Assembly (NCBI RefSeq): GCF_900659635.1 | Contig: NZ_CAACVB010000038.1 | Coordinates: 1-47,182, forward strand | Direction of reading: 5' to 3' | DNA length: 47,182 nucleotides | Source of the DNA: Actinomadura roseirufa | GTDB lineage: Bacteria; Actinomycetota; Actinomycetes; Streptosporangiales; Streptosporangiaceae | Part shown: one piece after another, positions 35,477-43,465 of the stretch | Layout: every line of letters begins with the position of its first letter | How positions within the stretch are numbered: the stretch's first letter is position 1 | Made by a program: the position numbers and the translations under genes | Notes under the pieces: model-generated | The model's database searches: none | What the model saw: only the letters and a program-made list of their open reading frames with translations | Told to the model about the DNA's origin: nothing

Positions 35477-36633
35477 GCGATGGTCCAGTCGTGGGCGGCA
35501 CGGAAGCGGGCCAGCGCCGCCTCCACCTCCCCGGGCCCGGGTCCGATGGCGCGGACCGTCCCCAGATAGTCGCGGTTCGTGCGGGTGAGGGCGATGGTCT
35601 CGCCGACGCCGCGCTGCGGCCGGTACGCCAGCCGCACCGGCCCGTCCTCCAGCTCCAGGGGGCCCGGCGCCGCGGTCAGCGTCCCGGACCGGCCCGCGAT
35701 GATCGGCTCGGCCACCGCGTGCCGGCGCGGCCGCGGGACGAGCGGTTCCAGCCGCTCGCCCAGATGGACGCGCAGGATCTGCTCGAACAGCGGCACGCCG
35801 AGCAGGTCCGCCAGCAGGAAGTCGCAGTGGTCGCCGATCAGCCGGTAGTTCACCTCGATGATCCGGGCCCGGCCCTCGTGGACGACGAACTCGGTGTGGC
35901 ACGCCCCGAAGCCCACGCCCAGCGCCTCCAGTTGCGCGAGGACCTGCGGGGTCTCCGGCGGCGGCGGGGCCCATTCCAGACGCTCCTCGACGAAGAACGG
36001 CGGCGGCGACACCCGCGTCCGGAACGACCCGAGGACGCGCAGCTCGTGCCCGTCCCCGAGGGTCTCCAGTGTGTGCAGCGCGCCCGGGAGGTACTCCTCG
36101 GCCACCAGCGGGTCGCCCCGGCGGGAAGCGATCTCCGCGCGGCGGGCGGCCAGCTCGGCGGCGTCCCCGACGAGGAACACGTCCTCGCTGGCCACCCCTT
36201 CGCGGGGTTTCAGGACGAGCGGGTAGGGCGCGTCCGGCGGCACGCGGGCCGCGTCCGCCGAGAAGACGGGGTCCAGGCCGGCGAGGTGGCGGCGGGTCAG
36301 GGCCTTGTTCTTCGCCCGGGTCGCCGCGCGCCAGTCCTTGCCGGGGAGCCCGAAGTACGCCGCGGCGAGCGCGGCGGGGGCCTGAAGGAAATCGCTGTTG
36401 GAGAAGATCGCGGTGGGCGCGTCGACGCCCGTCCACGTGGAGATCCGGTGGATGATGTCCCGGTAGTCGGAGACGTCGCATTCGACGACCGGTCCATCGT
36501 GGGAGCCCGCGTGCGCGGCGGGACGGTCGGTGAGGAGCACCGCGCCGAGGCCCAGGCGGGCGGCGGCGGGCAGGAATCCGTGCGTCACCGAGTCGGTCGC
36601 CTTTCCGGCGACGACATGGAGAGAGGCGGCCAC
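35473..36633 (-). CDS. ATP-grasp amide ligase of the siderophore operon (PvsA-like)
   Basis: A 386-residue ATP-grasp ligase, first gene of the operon. The N-terminal Rossmann-like part begins VAASLHVVAGKATDS. The ATP-grasp core has YPLVLKPREGVASEDVFLV at 137-155 (ATP-binding Lys142), VAEEYLPGALHTLE near 177 and the metal-binding RIIEVNYRLIGDHCD near 280. PvsA of Vibrio is an ATP-grasp enzyme that joins L-alanine to the citryl intermediate. GTG 36633 is chosen because GGAAAGG lies six bases upstream and the iron box then falls just before the gene; earlier in-frame starts would place the box inside the coding region. No exporter gene follows, unlike Vibrio. Confidence 0.88.
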   Translation of the reverse strand: MAASLHVVAGKATDSVTHGFLPAAARLGLGAVLLTDRPAAHAGSHDGPVVECDVSDYRDIIHRISTWTGVDAPTAIFSNSDFLQAPAALAAAYFGLPGKDWRAATRAKNKALTRRHLAGLDPVFSADAARVPPDAPYPLVLKPREGVASEDVFLVGDAAELAARRAEIASRRGDPLVAEEYLPGALHTLETLGDGHELRVLGSFRTRVSPPPFFVEERLEWAPPPPETPQVLAQLEALGVGFGACHTEFVVHEGRARIIEVNYRLIGDHCDFLLADLLGVPLFEQILRVHLGERLEPLVPRPRRHAVAEPIIAGRSGTLTAAPGPLELEDGPVRLAYRPQRGVGETIALTRTNRDYLGTVRAIGPGPGEVEAALARFRAAHDWTIA

Positions 36634-36652
36634 GGTCGGCCTTTCCAGTGAG

Positions 36653-36671
36653 TGAGGTAAGCCTTGCCTAA
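36653..36671 (-). promoter_or_regulatory. DmdR/IdeR iron box ahead of the siderophore operon
   Basis: The minus strand reads TTAGGCAAGGCTTACCTCA, agreeing with the actinobacterial iron-box consensus TTAGGTTAGGCTAACCTAA at 15 of 19 positions and nearly palindromic. It lies 20 bases before the ATP-grasp GTG, so an iron-loaded DtxR-family repressor would block transcription. Iron repression of the whole operon is inferred. The divergent HD gene starts about 100 bases away and could also be touched. Confidence 0.85.
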
Positions 36672-36767
36672 CTCGAAGTGTCACCATAGTGGCCGTGGCA
36701 CGGACCGCAGGCAAGAACGATCGCATCGCGTGTCCCGCCCCGTCCGCCGATCCGCCAGGATGGGCCC

Positions 36768-37376
36768 ATGGATCTCGTGGACCACTGGGTGGCCCTCGCC
36801 GGGCCGCAGGCCCGCCACATCGGCGTGGAACTGGACGGCCGCTACGGCGAACCGCATCGCCGCTACCACACCCGTGAGCACCTCGTCGCCGTCCTCGACC
36901 TGGTGGACGAGCTCGCCGGGCACGCCGCCGACCCCGACGCGGTCCGGCTCGCCGCCTGGTTCCACGACGCCGTCTACGACCCGCAGCGCGCCGACAACGA
37001 GGAGCGCAGCGCCCGCCTCGCCGCCCGCATGCTCGCCGACACCGACCTCCCGCCCGCGGTCGTCGAGCGGGTCGTCCGGCTCGTCGAGCTGACCGCCGCG
37101 CACGACCCGCGGGAGGACGACCGCGACGGCCGGGTGCTGTGCGACGCCGACCTCGCGATCCTCGGCGCGGACCCCGCCCGGTACGCCGCCTACACCGCGG
37201 CCGTCCGGGAGGAGTACGCGTTCGTCCCCGAAGAGATCTACCGCGCCGGACGGGCCGAAATCCTCAACGGCCTCCTCGCGCTGCCCGCCCTGTTCCACAC
37301 GCCCGAGGCCAAGACGCGGTTCGAGGAACGCGCGCGCCACAACGTCCAGACCGAACTCGTGCTCCTGGCCGGCTGA
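36768..37376 (+). CDS. HD-domain metal-dependent phosphohydrolase
   Basis: A 202-residue HD-superfamily protein. The metal residues appear as YHTREHL at 33-39 (His34), the HD pair in WFHDAVYD at 64-71 (His66-Asp67) and a distal Asp in LCDADLAILG near 127. This pattern matches the predicted metal-dependent HD hydrolases widely annotated in actinobacteria, which may act on nucleotides. It is divergent from the siderophore operon across a spacer holding the iron box. The stop is followed by a hairpin terminator. Substrate unknown. Confidence 0.88.
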   Translation: MDLVDHWVALAGPQARHIGVELDGRYGEPHRRYHTREHLVAVLDLVDELAGHAADPDAVRLAAWFHDAVYDPQRADNEERSARLAARMLADTDLPPAVVERVVRLVELTAAHDPREDDRDGRVLCDADLAILGADPARYAAYTAAVREEYAFVPEEIYRAGRAEILNGLLALPALFHTPEAKTRFEERARHNVQTELVLLAG

Positions 37377-37397
37377 GAATTGCCAGCCCGCTGAGAA

Positions 37398-37426
37398 TTG
37401 CGGAGGGCGGATGGTCCCCTCCGCAA
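37398..37426 (+). terminator. Hairpin terminator after the HD gene
   Basis: TTGCGGAGGG (37398-37407) pairs with CCCTCCGCAA (37417-37426) around a nine-base loop. It stands 22 bases past the HD stop. A short direct repeat, CTGAGAATTGC, occurs twice just before it. Confidence 0.65.
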
Positions 37427-37476
37427 GCAGATCCTTTACAGTGCCTTGACAGTACGACGTGCAAAGGGGCATGCAG

Positions 37477-38862
37477 GTGAACGACGTAGTCGCGTACATC
37501 CAGGCGGACAGGGACCGTTTCGTCGCCGATCTCAAGGAGTGGCTGGCGATTCCCTCGATTTCCGCCGACCCCGCGCACAGCGGGGACGTGCGGCGCTCGG
37601 CGGACTGGCTCGCCTCCTACCTGCGCGGCCAGGGCTTCCCGACGGTGGAGGTCTGGGAGACGCCGGGGCTGCCCGCCGTGTTCGCCGAATGGCCCGCCGC
37701 CGACCCGGACGCGCCGACCGTCGTCGTGTACGGCCACCACGACGTCCAGCCCGTCGAGCCGCTCGACGAATGGGACACCGACCCGTTCACGCCCATCGAG
37801 AAGGACGAGCGGCTCATCGGCCGCGGCACGTCCGACGACAAGGGCCAGATCTTCTTCCACACCCTCGGCGTCCGCGCCGCGCTCGCCGCGTCCGGCTCCG
37901 ACGCCCCGCCCGTCACGATCAAGCTCCTGGTCGAGGGCGAGGAGGAGTCGGGCTCGGTGCACTTCGCCGACCTGCTGCGCGAACACCGCGACCGGCTCGC
38001 CTGCGACGCCATCGTCATCAGCGACACCACGATGTGGGCGGCGGACGTCCCGTCGATGTGCACCGGCATGCGCGGCCTCGGCACGGCCGAGGTGACGCTG
38101 CGCGGCCCGTCCTCCGACCTGCACTCCGGCTCGTTCGGCGGCGCCGTCCCCAACCCGCTGCACGCCATGGCCTCGCTCCTGGCCGCGCTGCACGACGCCG
38201 ACGGCCGCGTCACCCTCCCCGGCTTCTACGACGACGTCGTCCCGCTGACCGACGAGGAGCGCGCCCTGTTCGCGCGGCTCCCGTTCGACGAGGCGCAGTG
38301 GCTGCGGACCGCCGGCGACAGCCGCGCCGCGCACGGCGAGCGCGGCTACACCACCCTGGAGCGGATCTGGGCCCGGCCCACCGCCGAGATCAACGGGATG
38401 TGGGGCGGGCACACCGGCCCCGGCCCCAAGACGATCGTGCCCCGCGAGGCGCACGCCAAGGTCTCCTTCCGGCTCGTCGCCGGGCAGGACCCCGGGAAGG
38501 TGCAGGAGGCGTTCCGGGCCTGGGTCGCCGAGCACACCCCGGCGGGTATCGAGGCGGACGTGCACATCCCCGGCGGCGGCGTCCGGCCCTGCTTCTCCCC
38601 GCTCGGCTCCGCCGGCGTCAGCGCCGCGCGCCGCGCCATGGAGCGCGCGTTCGGCCGCGAGATCCTGTTCACCCGCGAGGGCGGCAGCGGCCCGGAGGCC
38701 GACCTCGCCGACATCCTCGAGGCGCCGCTGGTGTTCGTCGCGGTCGGGCTCAACGACGACCGGATCCACGCGCCCAACGAGAAGGTCGAGATCCCGCTGC
38801 TGCTGAAGGGCGCCGAGGCGGCCGCGTACCTGTGGGAAGAGTTCGCCGCCGCGCTGCGCTGA
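37477..38862 (+). CDS. M20-family dipeptidase
   Basis: A 461-residue metallopeptidase of the M20 family that removes an N-terminal residue from di- or tripeptides in the cytoplasm. Zinc and catalytic residues are visible as VVVYGHHDVQP (His87, Asp89), GRGTSDDKG (Asp120) and LLVEGEEESGS (Glu155/156), with a distal His in the RIHAPNEKV end motif. The lid/dimerisation domain spans about 190-360. GTG 37477 is chosen because AAAGGGG ends seven bases upstream; the ATG six bases earlier is too close to it. It lies 32 bases before nudC and is probably co-transcribed with it. TTTACAGTGCC/TTGACAGTACG half-repeats lie at the promoter. Confidence 0.92.
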   Translation: MNDVVAYIQADRDRFVADLKEWLAIPSISADPAHSGDVRRSADWLASYLRGQGFPTVEVWETPGLPAVFAEWPAADPDAPTVVVYGHHDVQPVEPLDEWDTDPFTPIEKDERLIGRGTSDDKGQIFFHTLGVRAALAASGSDAPPVTIKLLVEGEEESGSVHFADLLREHRDRLACDAIVISDTTMWAADVPSMCTGMRGLGTAEVTLRGPSSDLHSGSFGGAVPNPLHAMASLLAALHDADGRVTLPGFYDDVVPLTDEERALFARLPFDEAQWLRTAGDSRAAHGERGYTTLERIWARPTAEINGMWGGHTGPGPKTIVPREAHAKVSFRLVAGQDPGKVQEAFRAWVAEHTPAGIEADVHIPGGGVRPCFSPLGSAGVSAARRAMERAFGREILFTREGGSGPEADLADILEAPLVFVAVGLNDDRIHAPNEKVEIPLLLKGAEAAAYLWEEFAAALR

Positions 38863-38894
38863 ACCTGAGGCATGCAGAGGGGAGGGCCTCGTTG

Positions 38895-39806
38895 GTGAAG
38901 GACGGCCCGCTGGAAACGCCGGTGCTCGCGCGCGGAACCCTGGACCGGGTCGCGCTCAACCGCCGCGACGACGACTGGCTCGTGGCGGCCTGGGCCGACC
39001 CGCGCACGCGCGTCCTCGTCGTGCGGGACGGGCAGTGCCCGGTGGTGTTCGAGCCCACGCCGGCGCTGGTGTTCGTCCCGCCGGCGCAGGCGCCGGGCGG
39101 CGACCGGTGGCTGCTCGGCGTGGACGGCGACGGCATCGCCTACTTCGGCGTGGCCGGGCCGCCGCCCGCCATCGAGGCCGCCGAGCCCGCCGGGCTGCGG
39201 CGGGTCGGGGCGCTGCTCGGCGACCGGGACTCGGGGCTGCTCACGCACGTCGTCGCGCTGGAGAACTGGCACGCCCTCCACCGGTTCTGCCCGCGCTGCG
39301 GCGCCGAGACGGAGGTCGCCTCGGCCGGCCACGTGCGGGTCTGCCCGCGGGACGGCTCGCAGCACTTCCCGCGCGTCGACCCCGCCGTCATCATGCTCGT
39401 CACGGACGCGGCGGACCGGATCCTGCTGGCCCGCGGGCCGCAGTGGCCCGCCGACCGCCGCTCCGTCCTCGCCGGGTTCGTCGAGCCCGGCGAGTCGCTG
39501 GAGCAGGCCGTCGTGCGCGAGGTCGCCGAGGAGGTCGGGCTCGCCGTCCGCGACGTCCGCTACGCGGGCAGCCAGCCGTGGCCGCTGCCGCGCAGCCTGA
39601 TGGTCGGCTTCACCGCCACCGCCGACGGGAACGTTCCGCTGCGCCCCGACCCCGAGGAGATCCTCGACGCCGCCTGGTACACCCGCGACGAGCTGCGCGC
39701 CGCCATCGACGCGGGCGACATCGTCGCGCCGGGTCCGCTGTCCATCGCGGCGCAGCTCATCATGCGCTGGTACGGCGGCGAACTGCCCAACATGCCCGCC
39801 TTCTGA
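38895..39806 (+). CDS. nudC: NudC, NAD(+) diphosphatase / RNA deNADding Nudix hydrolase
   Basis: A 303-residue NudC. The zinc ribbon is FCPRCGAETE then VCPRDGSQHFPR (about 133-160), with the fourth cysteine replaced by Asp, as seen in several actinobacterial homologues. The Nudix box GFVEPGESLEQAVVREVAEE starts near residue 194, and the NudC signature SQPWPLPRSLM lies near 230. The enzyme cleaves NADH/NAD and removes NAD caps from RNA. Strong GGGGAGGG precedes both TTG 38892 and GTG 38895; the GTG is taken. It faces the mycoredoxin gene tail-to-tail, the same neighbourhood as in mycobacteria. Confidence 0.93.
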   Translation: MKDGPLETPVLARGTLDRVALNRRDDDWLVAAWADPRTRVLVVRDGQCPVVFEPTPALVFVPPAQAPGGDRWLLGVDGDGIAYFGVAGPPPAIEAAEPAGLRRVGALLGDRDSGLLTHVVALENWHALHRFCPRCGAETEVASAGHVRVCPRDGSQHFPRVDPAVIMLVTDAADRILLARGPQWPADRRSVLAGFVEPGESLEQAVVREVAEEVGLAVRDVRYAGSQPWPLPRSLMVGFTATADGNVPLRPDPEEILDAAWYTRDELRAAIDAGDIVAPGPLSIAAQLIMRWYGGELPNMPAF

Positions 39807-39859
39807 GCCGGCCTGCTGACGCGTGTGGCGCTTGCCTGGCTTCCTCTGACGGGTGCTGC

Positions 39860-40153
39860 TCAGCTCTCCAGTGCCAGCTCCGCCAGGTGGCGCTTGACCT
39901 CCTTGGCGCTCGGGTTCGTGAGCACCACGCGATCGCCGATGGTGACGGTGGGGACCGTCTGGTTGCCGCCGTTGACGCTCATCACGAAGTCGGCCGCGGC
40001 GGGGTCGCGCTCGATGTCGACCTCGACCATCTCGATGCCGTCCCGCGCGAGCTGGCTCTTCAACCTGCGGCAGAAGCCGCACCAGGTGGTCGTGTACATG
40101 GTGAGCTGCTGCCCGGTCGGGCCCTTGGCACGTTCGGTGGTCGGCGTCGCCAT
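39860..40153 (-). CDS. mrx1: Mycoredoxin (glutaredoxin-like thiol oxidoreductase)
   Basis: A 97-residue thioredoxin-fold protein with the active site TTWCGFCRRLK (Cys25, Cys28), a cis-Pro loop QTVPTVTI near 72 and GDRVVLTNPSAKEV near the end. Mycoredoxin-1 reduces mycothiol mixed disulfides in actinobacteria, and this CGFC variant sits beside nudC and uvrD2, as in mycobacteria. ATG 40153 gives the usual family start; a longer frame adds an Arg/Asp-rich leader without a ribosome site. Divergent from uvrD2 across a spacer with a 16-bp tandem repeat. Confidence 0.92.
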   Translation of the reverse strand: MATPTTERAKGPTGQQLTMYTTTWCGFCRRLKSQLARDGIEMVEVDIERDPAAADFVMSVNGGNQTVPTVTIGDRVVLTNPSAKEVKRHLAELALES

Positions 40154-40188
40154 CGGTGCGTCGTCTCCCTCGTTCGTTCGATCCCTGC

Positions 40189-40220
40189 GTCGATCGCGCC
40201 TGTCGTCGATCACGCCTATC
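40189..40220. repeat. 16-bp tandem direct repeat between mrx1 and uvrD2
   Basis: GTCGATCGCGCCTGTC (40189-40204) is followed at once by GTCGATCACGCCTATC (40205-40220), 14 of 16 bases identical. It lies between the divergent mycoredoxin and UvrD2 starts, where a tandem operator for an unknown regulator could sit. It does not match LexA or iron boxes. Confidence 0.6.
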
Positions 40221-40296
40221 GAAGAACAGCGCGGGCCGGTCTGTCATTCCGGCGGGCCCGGCCGGACGCGCCGCCTCCTGCTGCAAGGATGGGGGG

Positions 40297-42360
40297 ATGA
40301 TGGCTGAGGCGGTGCTGGAGGGGCTCGACCCCGACCAGCGGGCGGTCGCGGAGGCGGTGCGCGGCCCGGTATGCGTGCTGGCCGGAGCCGGTACGGGCAA
40401 GACGCGCGCCATCACCCACCGCATCGCCTACGCGGCGCTGTCGGGGGTCGTCGCGCCGCAGCGCGTCCTGGCCGTGACCTTCACCACACGCGCCGCGGGA
40501 GAGCTGCGGGCCCGGCTGCGCCAGCTCGGCGTCCCCGGCGTCCAGGCCCGCACGTTCCACGCGGCGGCGCTGCGCCAGCTGACCTACTTCTGGCCGCGCG
40601 TCATCGGCGGCGAACCCCCGAAGATCATCGAGTCGAAGATCGGCCTGGTCGCGGACGCGGCGCGCGCGTGCCGGCTCTCCCTCGGCCGGACCGAGCTGCG
40701 CGACGTCGCGAGCGAGATCGAGTGGTCGAAGGTCACCCAGCGCCGGCCCGAGGACTACGCCGCCGCGATCGCGACCTCGGGCCGCCGGCCGCCCGCCGAC
40801 ATCGTCGACGTCGCCCGCGTCTACGCGATGTACGAGCAGCTGCGGCGCGAGCGGAACCTGCTCGACTTCGAGGGGATGCTGGAGCTGACGGCGGCCGTGC
40901 TCACCGAGCACCGCGAGGTCGCGGGCCAGGTCCGGGAGCAGTACCGGCACTTCGTCGTCGACGAGTTCCAGGACGTCAACCCGCTCCAGAAGCTGCTGCT
41001 CGACACCTGGCTCGGCGACCGCGACGACCTGTGCGTGGTCGGCGACCCGAACCAGACCATCTACTCCTTCACCGGCGCGAGCGCGTCCCACCTGCTGGAC
41101 TTCACCCGCGACCACCCCGGCGCGACGGTCGTCGAGCTGGTCCGCGACTACCGCTCCACGCCGCAGGTCGTGCGGCTGGCCAACGGCGTCATCGGGCAGG
41201 CGAAGGGCGGCCACCCGCTCCACCTCGTCGCGCAGCGCCCGGACGGCCCCGAGCCGGTGTTCACCCAGTACGACGACGAGGTCGCCGAGGCCGACGACAC
41301 CGCGCGGCGCGCCCGCAAGCTGATCGACGAGGGCGTCCCCGCCCGCGAGATCGCGATCCTGTACCGGATCAACGCCCAGTCCGAGGCGTACGAGGCGGCG
41401 CTCGCGGCGGCGGGCGTCCCCTACGTCCTGCGCGGCGCCGAGCGGTTCTTCGAGCGGCCCGAGGTGCGCGAGGCCGTGGTGCGGCTGCGCGGCGCCGCGC
41501 GCGCCGGCGCCGACGCCGAGACCGACGGCACCGGGCTGATCCTGACCGTCCGGCACGTCCTGTCCGGCGCGGGGTTCTCCGACCGGCCGCCGGAGGGCGC
41601 CGGCGCGGCCCGCGCCCGCTGGGAGTCGCTCGCCGCGCTGGCCCAGCTCGCCGAGGACATGGCGGCCGACGACCCGCGCGCCGGGCTGCCGGAGTTCGTC
41701 GCCGAGCTGGAGGAGCGCGCCGCGGCCCAGCACGCGCCGCCGCTGGAGGGCGTCACGCTCGCGTCGCTGCACGCCGCCAAGGGACTGGAATGGGACGCGG
41801 TGTTCCTCGCCGGCCTCACCGACGGCATGCTGCCGATCGTCTACGCCGAGACGCCCGCGCAGTTGGAGGAGGAGCGCAGGCTCCTGTACGTGGGCATCAC
41901 CCGCGCGCGGGTCCACCTGGGACTGTCGTGGTCGCTGTCGCGCTCGCCAGGCGATTCGCGCAGGCGCCGCCCGTCCCGCTTCCTGGACGGCCTCACCGGC
42001 GGGGCCGCGACGCCCGCCCCGCCCCGCGCCGAGCGGACGCGGCGGCGCGCCGCGAAGGGACCCCAGCCGTGCCGGGTGTGCGGCCGTCCGCTGACCGCCG
42101 CCGTCGAACGCAAGCTGGGCCGCTGCGAGGACTGCCCGTCGGAGCTGAACGAGGACCTGCTCGTCGCGCTCAAGGAATGGCGCGCCAAGGTGTCGGAGGA
42201 GCAGCGGATCCCCGCCTACGTCGTGTTCACCGACGCGACGCTCCAGGCCATCGCCGAGCACGCCCCCGGGTCGCTGGAAGAACTGGCCCGCATCCCCGGC
42301 GTCGGCAAGGTCAAGCTCGACCGCTACGGCGAGACCGTCCTCGGCCTCTGCGGCGCGTGA
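40297..42360 (+). CDS. uvrD2: UvrD2, SF1 DNA helicase with HRDC domain
   Basis: A 687-residue superfamily 1A helicase. Motif I is AGAGTGKT at 29-36, motif II DEFQD at 222-227, and later motifs include SLHAAKGLEWDAVFLAGL and LLYVGITRAR. The C-terminal part is diagnostic of actinobacterial UvrD2: a tetracysteine module CRVC (592-595) and CEDC (610-613), then an HRDC domain (about 620-687) with RIPGVGKVKLDRYG. UvrD2 is essential in M. tuberculosis for reasons not fully clear. Two adjacent ATGs (40297, 40300) follow GGATGGGGGG. It is divergent from mycoredoxin. Confidence 0.95.
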   Translation: MMAEAVLEGLDPDQRAVAEAVRGPVCVLAGAGTGKTRAITHRIAYAALSGVVAPQRVLAVTFTTRAAGELRARLRQLGVPGVQARTFHAAALRQLTYFWPRVIGGEPPKIIESKIGLVADAARACRLSLGRTELRDVASEIEWSKVTQRRPEDYAAAIATSGRRPPADIVDVARVYAMYEQLRRERNLLDFEGMLELTAAVLTEHREVAGQVREQYRHFVVDEFQDVNPLQKLLLDTWLGDRDDLCVVGDPNQTIYSFTGASASHLLDFTRDHPGATVVELVRDYRSTPQVVRLANGVIGQAKGGHPLHLVAQRPDGPEPVFTQYDDEVAEADDTARRARKLIDEGVPAREIAILYRINAQSEAYEAALAAAGVPYVLRGAERFFERPEVREAVVRLRGAARAGADAETDGTGLILTVRHVLSGAGFSDRPPEGAGAARARWESLAALAQLAEDMAADDPRAGLPEFVAELEERAAAQHAPPLEGVTLASLHAAKGLEWDAVFLAGLTDGMLPIVYAETPAQLEEERRLLYVGITRARVHLGLSWSLSRSPGDSRRRRPSRFLDGLTGGAATPAPPRAERTRRRAAKGPQPCRVCGRPLTAAVERKLGRCEDCPSELNEDLLVALKEWRAKVSEEQRIPAYVVFTDATLQAIAEHAPGSLEELARIPGVGKVKLDRYGETVLGLCGA

Positions 42361-42439
42361 CCGTCCCGTTCCGCCCCTCGGCTGCCTTCCGCCCGGGTGA
42401 GACACCGATCACAGGGGACGATAGGGAAGACTGGCCGCT

Positions 42440-43318
42440 GTGAAGGAGTCTCTGAAGTCACTGCTGGACCTGCTGGACCTGGAGCAGATCGAGAACAACA
42501 TCTTCCGCGGGCGCAGCCCCGACGACCGCCAGCAGCGGGTCTTCGGCGGCCAGGTCGCCGGCCAGGCGCTCGTCGCCGCCGGCCGCACCGTCCCGGTGAA
42601 CCGGCCCGTGCACTCCCTGCACGCCTACTTCATCCGGCCCGGCGACCCGCTCGTCCCGCTCGTCTACACCGTCGAGCGGGTCCGGGACGGGCGGTCCTTC
42701 ACGACCCGCCGGGTGAAGGCCGTCCAGCACGGTCAGACGATCTTCACGCTGTCCGCGTCCTTCCAGATCACCGAGGACGGTCCCGCCCACCAGGCGGACA
42801 TGCCGGACGCGCCGGAGCCGGAGACCCTGCCGACGTTCCTGGAGCGCCTCACCCCGCTGTTCGGCGAGGCCCGCGCCCGCGAGTTCGCCGAGAGCCGCCC
42901 CTTCGACATCCGGCACGCGACGCCGCTGACCTGGGAGGCGGCCAAGGACCCCTCGCTCGCCACGCCGGTGTCGGCGGTCTGGCTCAAGGTCGACGGCGAC
43001 CTGCCCGACGACCCGCTCCTGCACGTGTGCCTCATGACGTACGCGTCGGACATGACGCTGCTCGACACCGTCCTGCTCAACCACGGCCTCGCCTGGGGCG
43101 ACAACCGGACGATGGGCGCCAGCCTCGACCACGCCATGTGGTTCCACCGGCCCTTCCGCGCCGACGACTGGCTCCTGTACCACCAGGACACGCCCTTCGC
43201 GGGCGGAGCGCGCGGCCTCGCCCGCGGCCAGGTGTTCACCCGGTCGGGCGAGCTGGTGGTCTCGGTGATGCAGGAGGGCCTGGTCCGCGTCACCGGAGGT
43301 TCCTCCTCCCAGAGGTGA
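42440..43318 (+). CDS. tesB: Acyl-CoA thioesterase II (TesB)
   Basis: A 292-residue double-hotdog thioesterase that hydrolyses acyl-CoA to free acid and CoA. The opening LKSLLDLLDLEQIENNIFRG and QRVFGGQVAGQAL near residue 35 are TesB hallmarks. The second hotdog carries ASLDHAMWFHRPF (catalytic Asp about 232), DDWLLYHQDTP (Thr about 250) and ARGQVFTRSGELVVSVMQEG (catalytic Gln about 266). The start is a GTG. The gene lies between uvrD2 and whiB7 and is followed directly by the whiB7 promoter region. Confidence 0.93.
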   Translation: MKESLKSLLDLLDLEQIENNIFRGRSPDDRQQRVFGGQVAGQALVAAGRTVPVNRPVHSLHAYFIRPGDPLVPLVYTVERVRDGRSFTTRRVKAVQHGQTIFTLSASFQITEDGPAHQADMPDAPEPETLPTFLERLTPLFGEARAREFAESRPFDIRHATPLTWEAAKDPSLATPVSAVWLKVDGDLPDDPLLHVCLMTYASDMTLLDTVLLNHGLAWGDNRTMGASLDHAMWFHRPFRADDWLLYHQDTPFAGGARGLARGQVFTRSGELVVSVMQEGLVRVTGGSSSQR

Positions 43319-43341
43319 ACCCGGCCGCAAACCCGCAGGTC

Positions 43342-43380
43342 AAAAATACCTTGATTGATTTGCCGTAGTCCCCGTACGCT
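43342..43380 (+). promoter_or_regulatory. whiB7 promoter with WhiB7-type AT block
   Basis: TTGATT (43351-43356) and TACGCT (43375-43380) are 18 bases apart, with AAAAATA (43342-43348) just ahead of the -35. WhiB7 activates its own and other promoters by binding an AT-rich block in this position through its AT-hook. The start would be near 43387, giving a leader of about 540 bases before whiB7. Confidence 0.65.
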
Positions 43381-43465
43381 CGTTGCGAGCAATCAACCGG
43401 CCCGCCGCGCGGATCTCGATCCGCCGGCAGTGGCCCGAGAAGCCAGAGAGGTGGTGTGCAGTCCG

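Noticed and set aside
33905..36481. An 858-residue continuous leftward frame covering the first NIS synthetase and more
   Set aside because: Its first third is the ATP-grasp gene read in the wrong frame; the synthetase family start and the GTGA overlap put the true start at 35476.
37398..39806. An 802-codon plus-strand frame ending as NudC
   Set aside because: The part before about 38890 is a shadow of the dipeptidase gene; only the last 303 codons are NudC.
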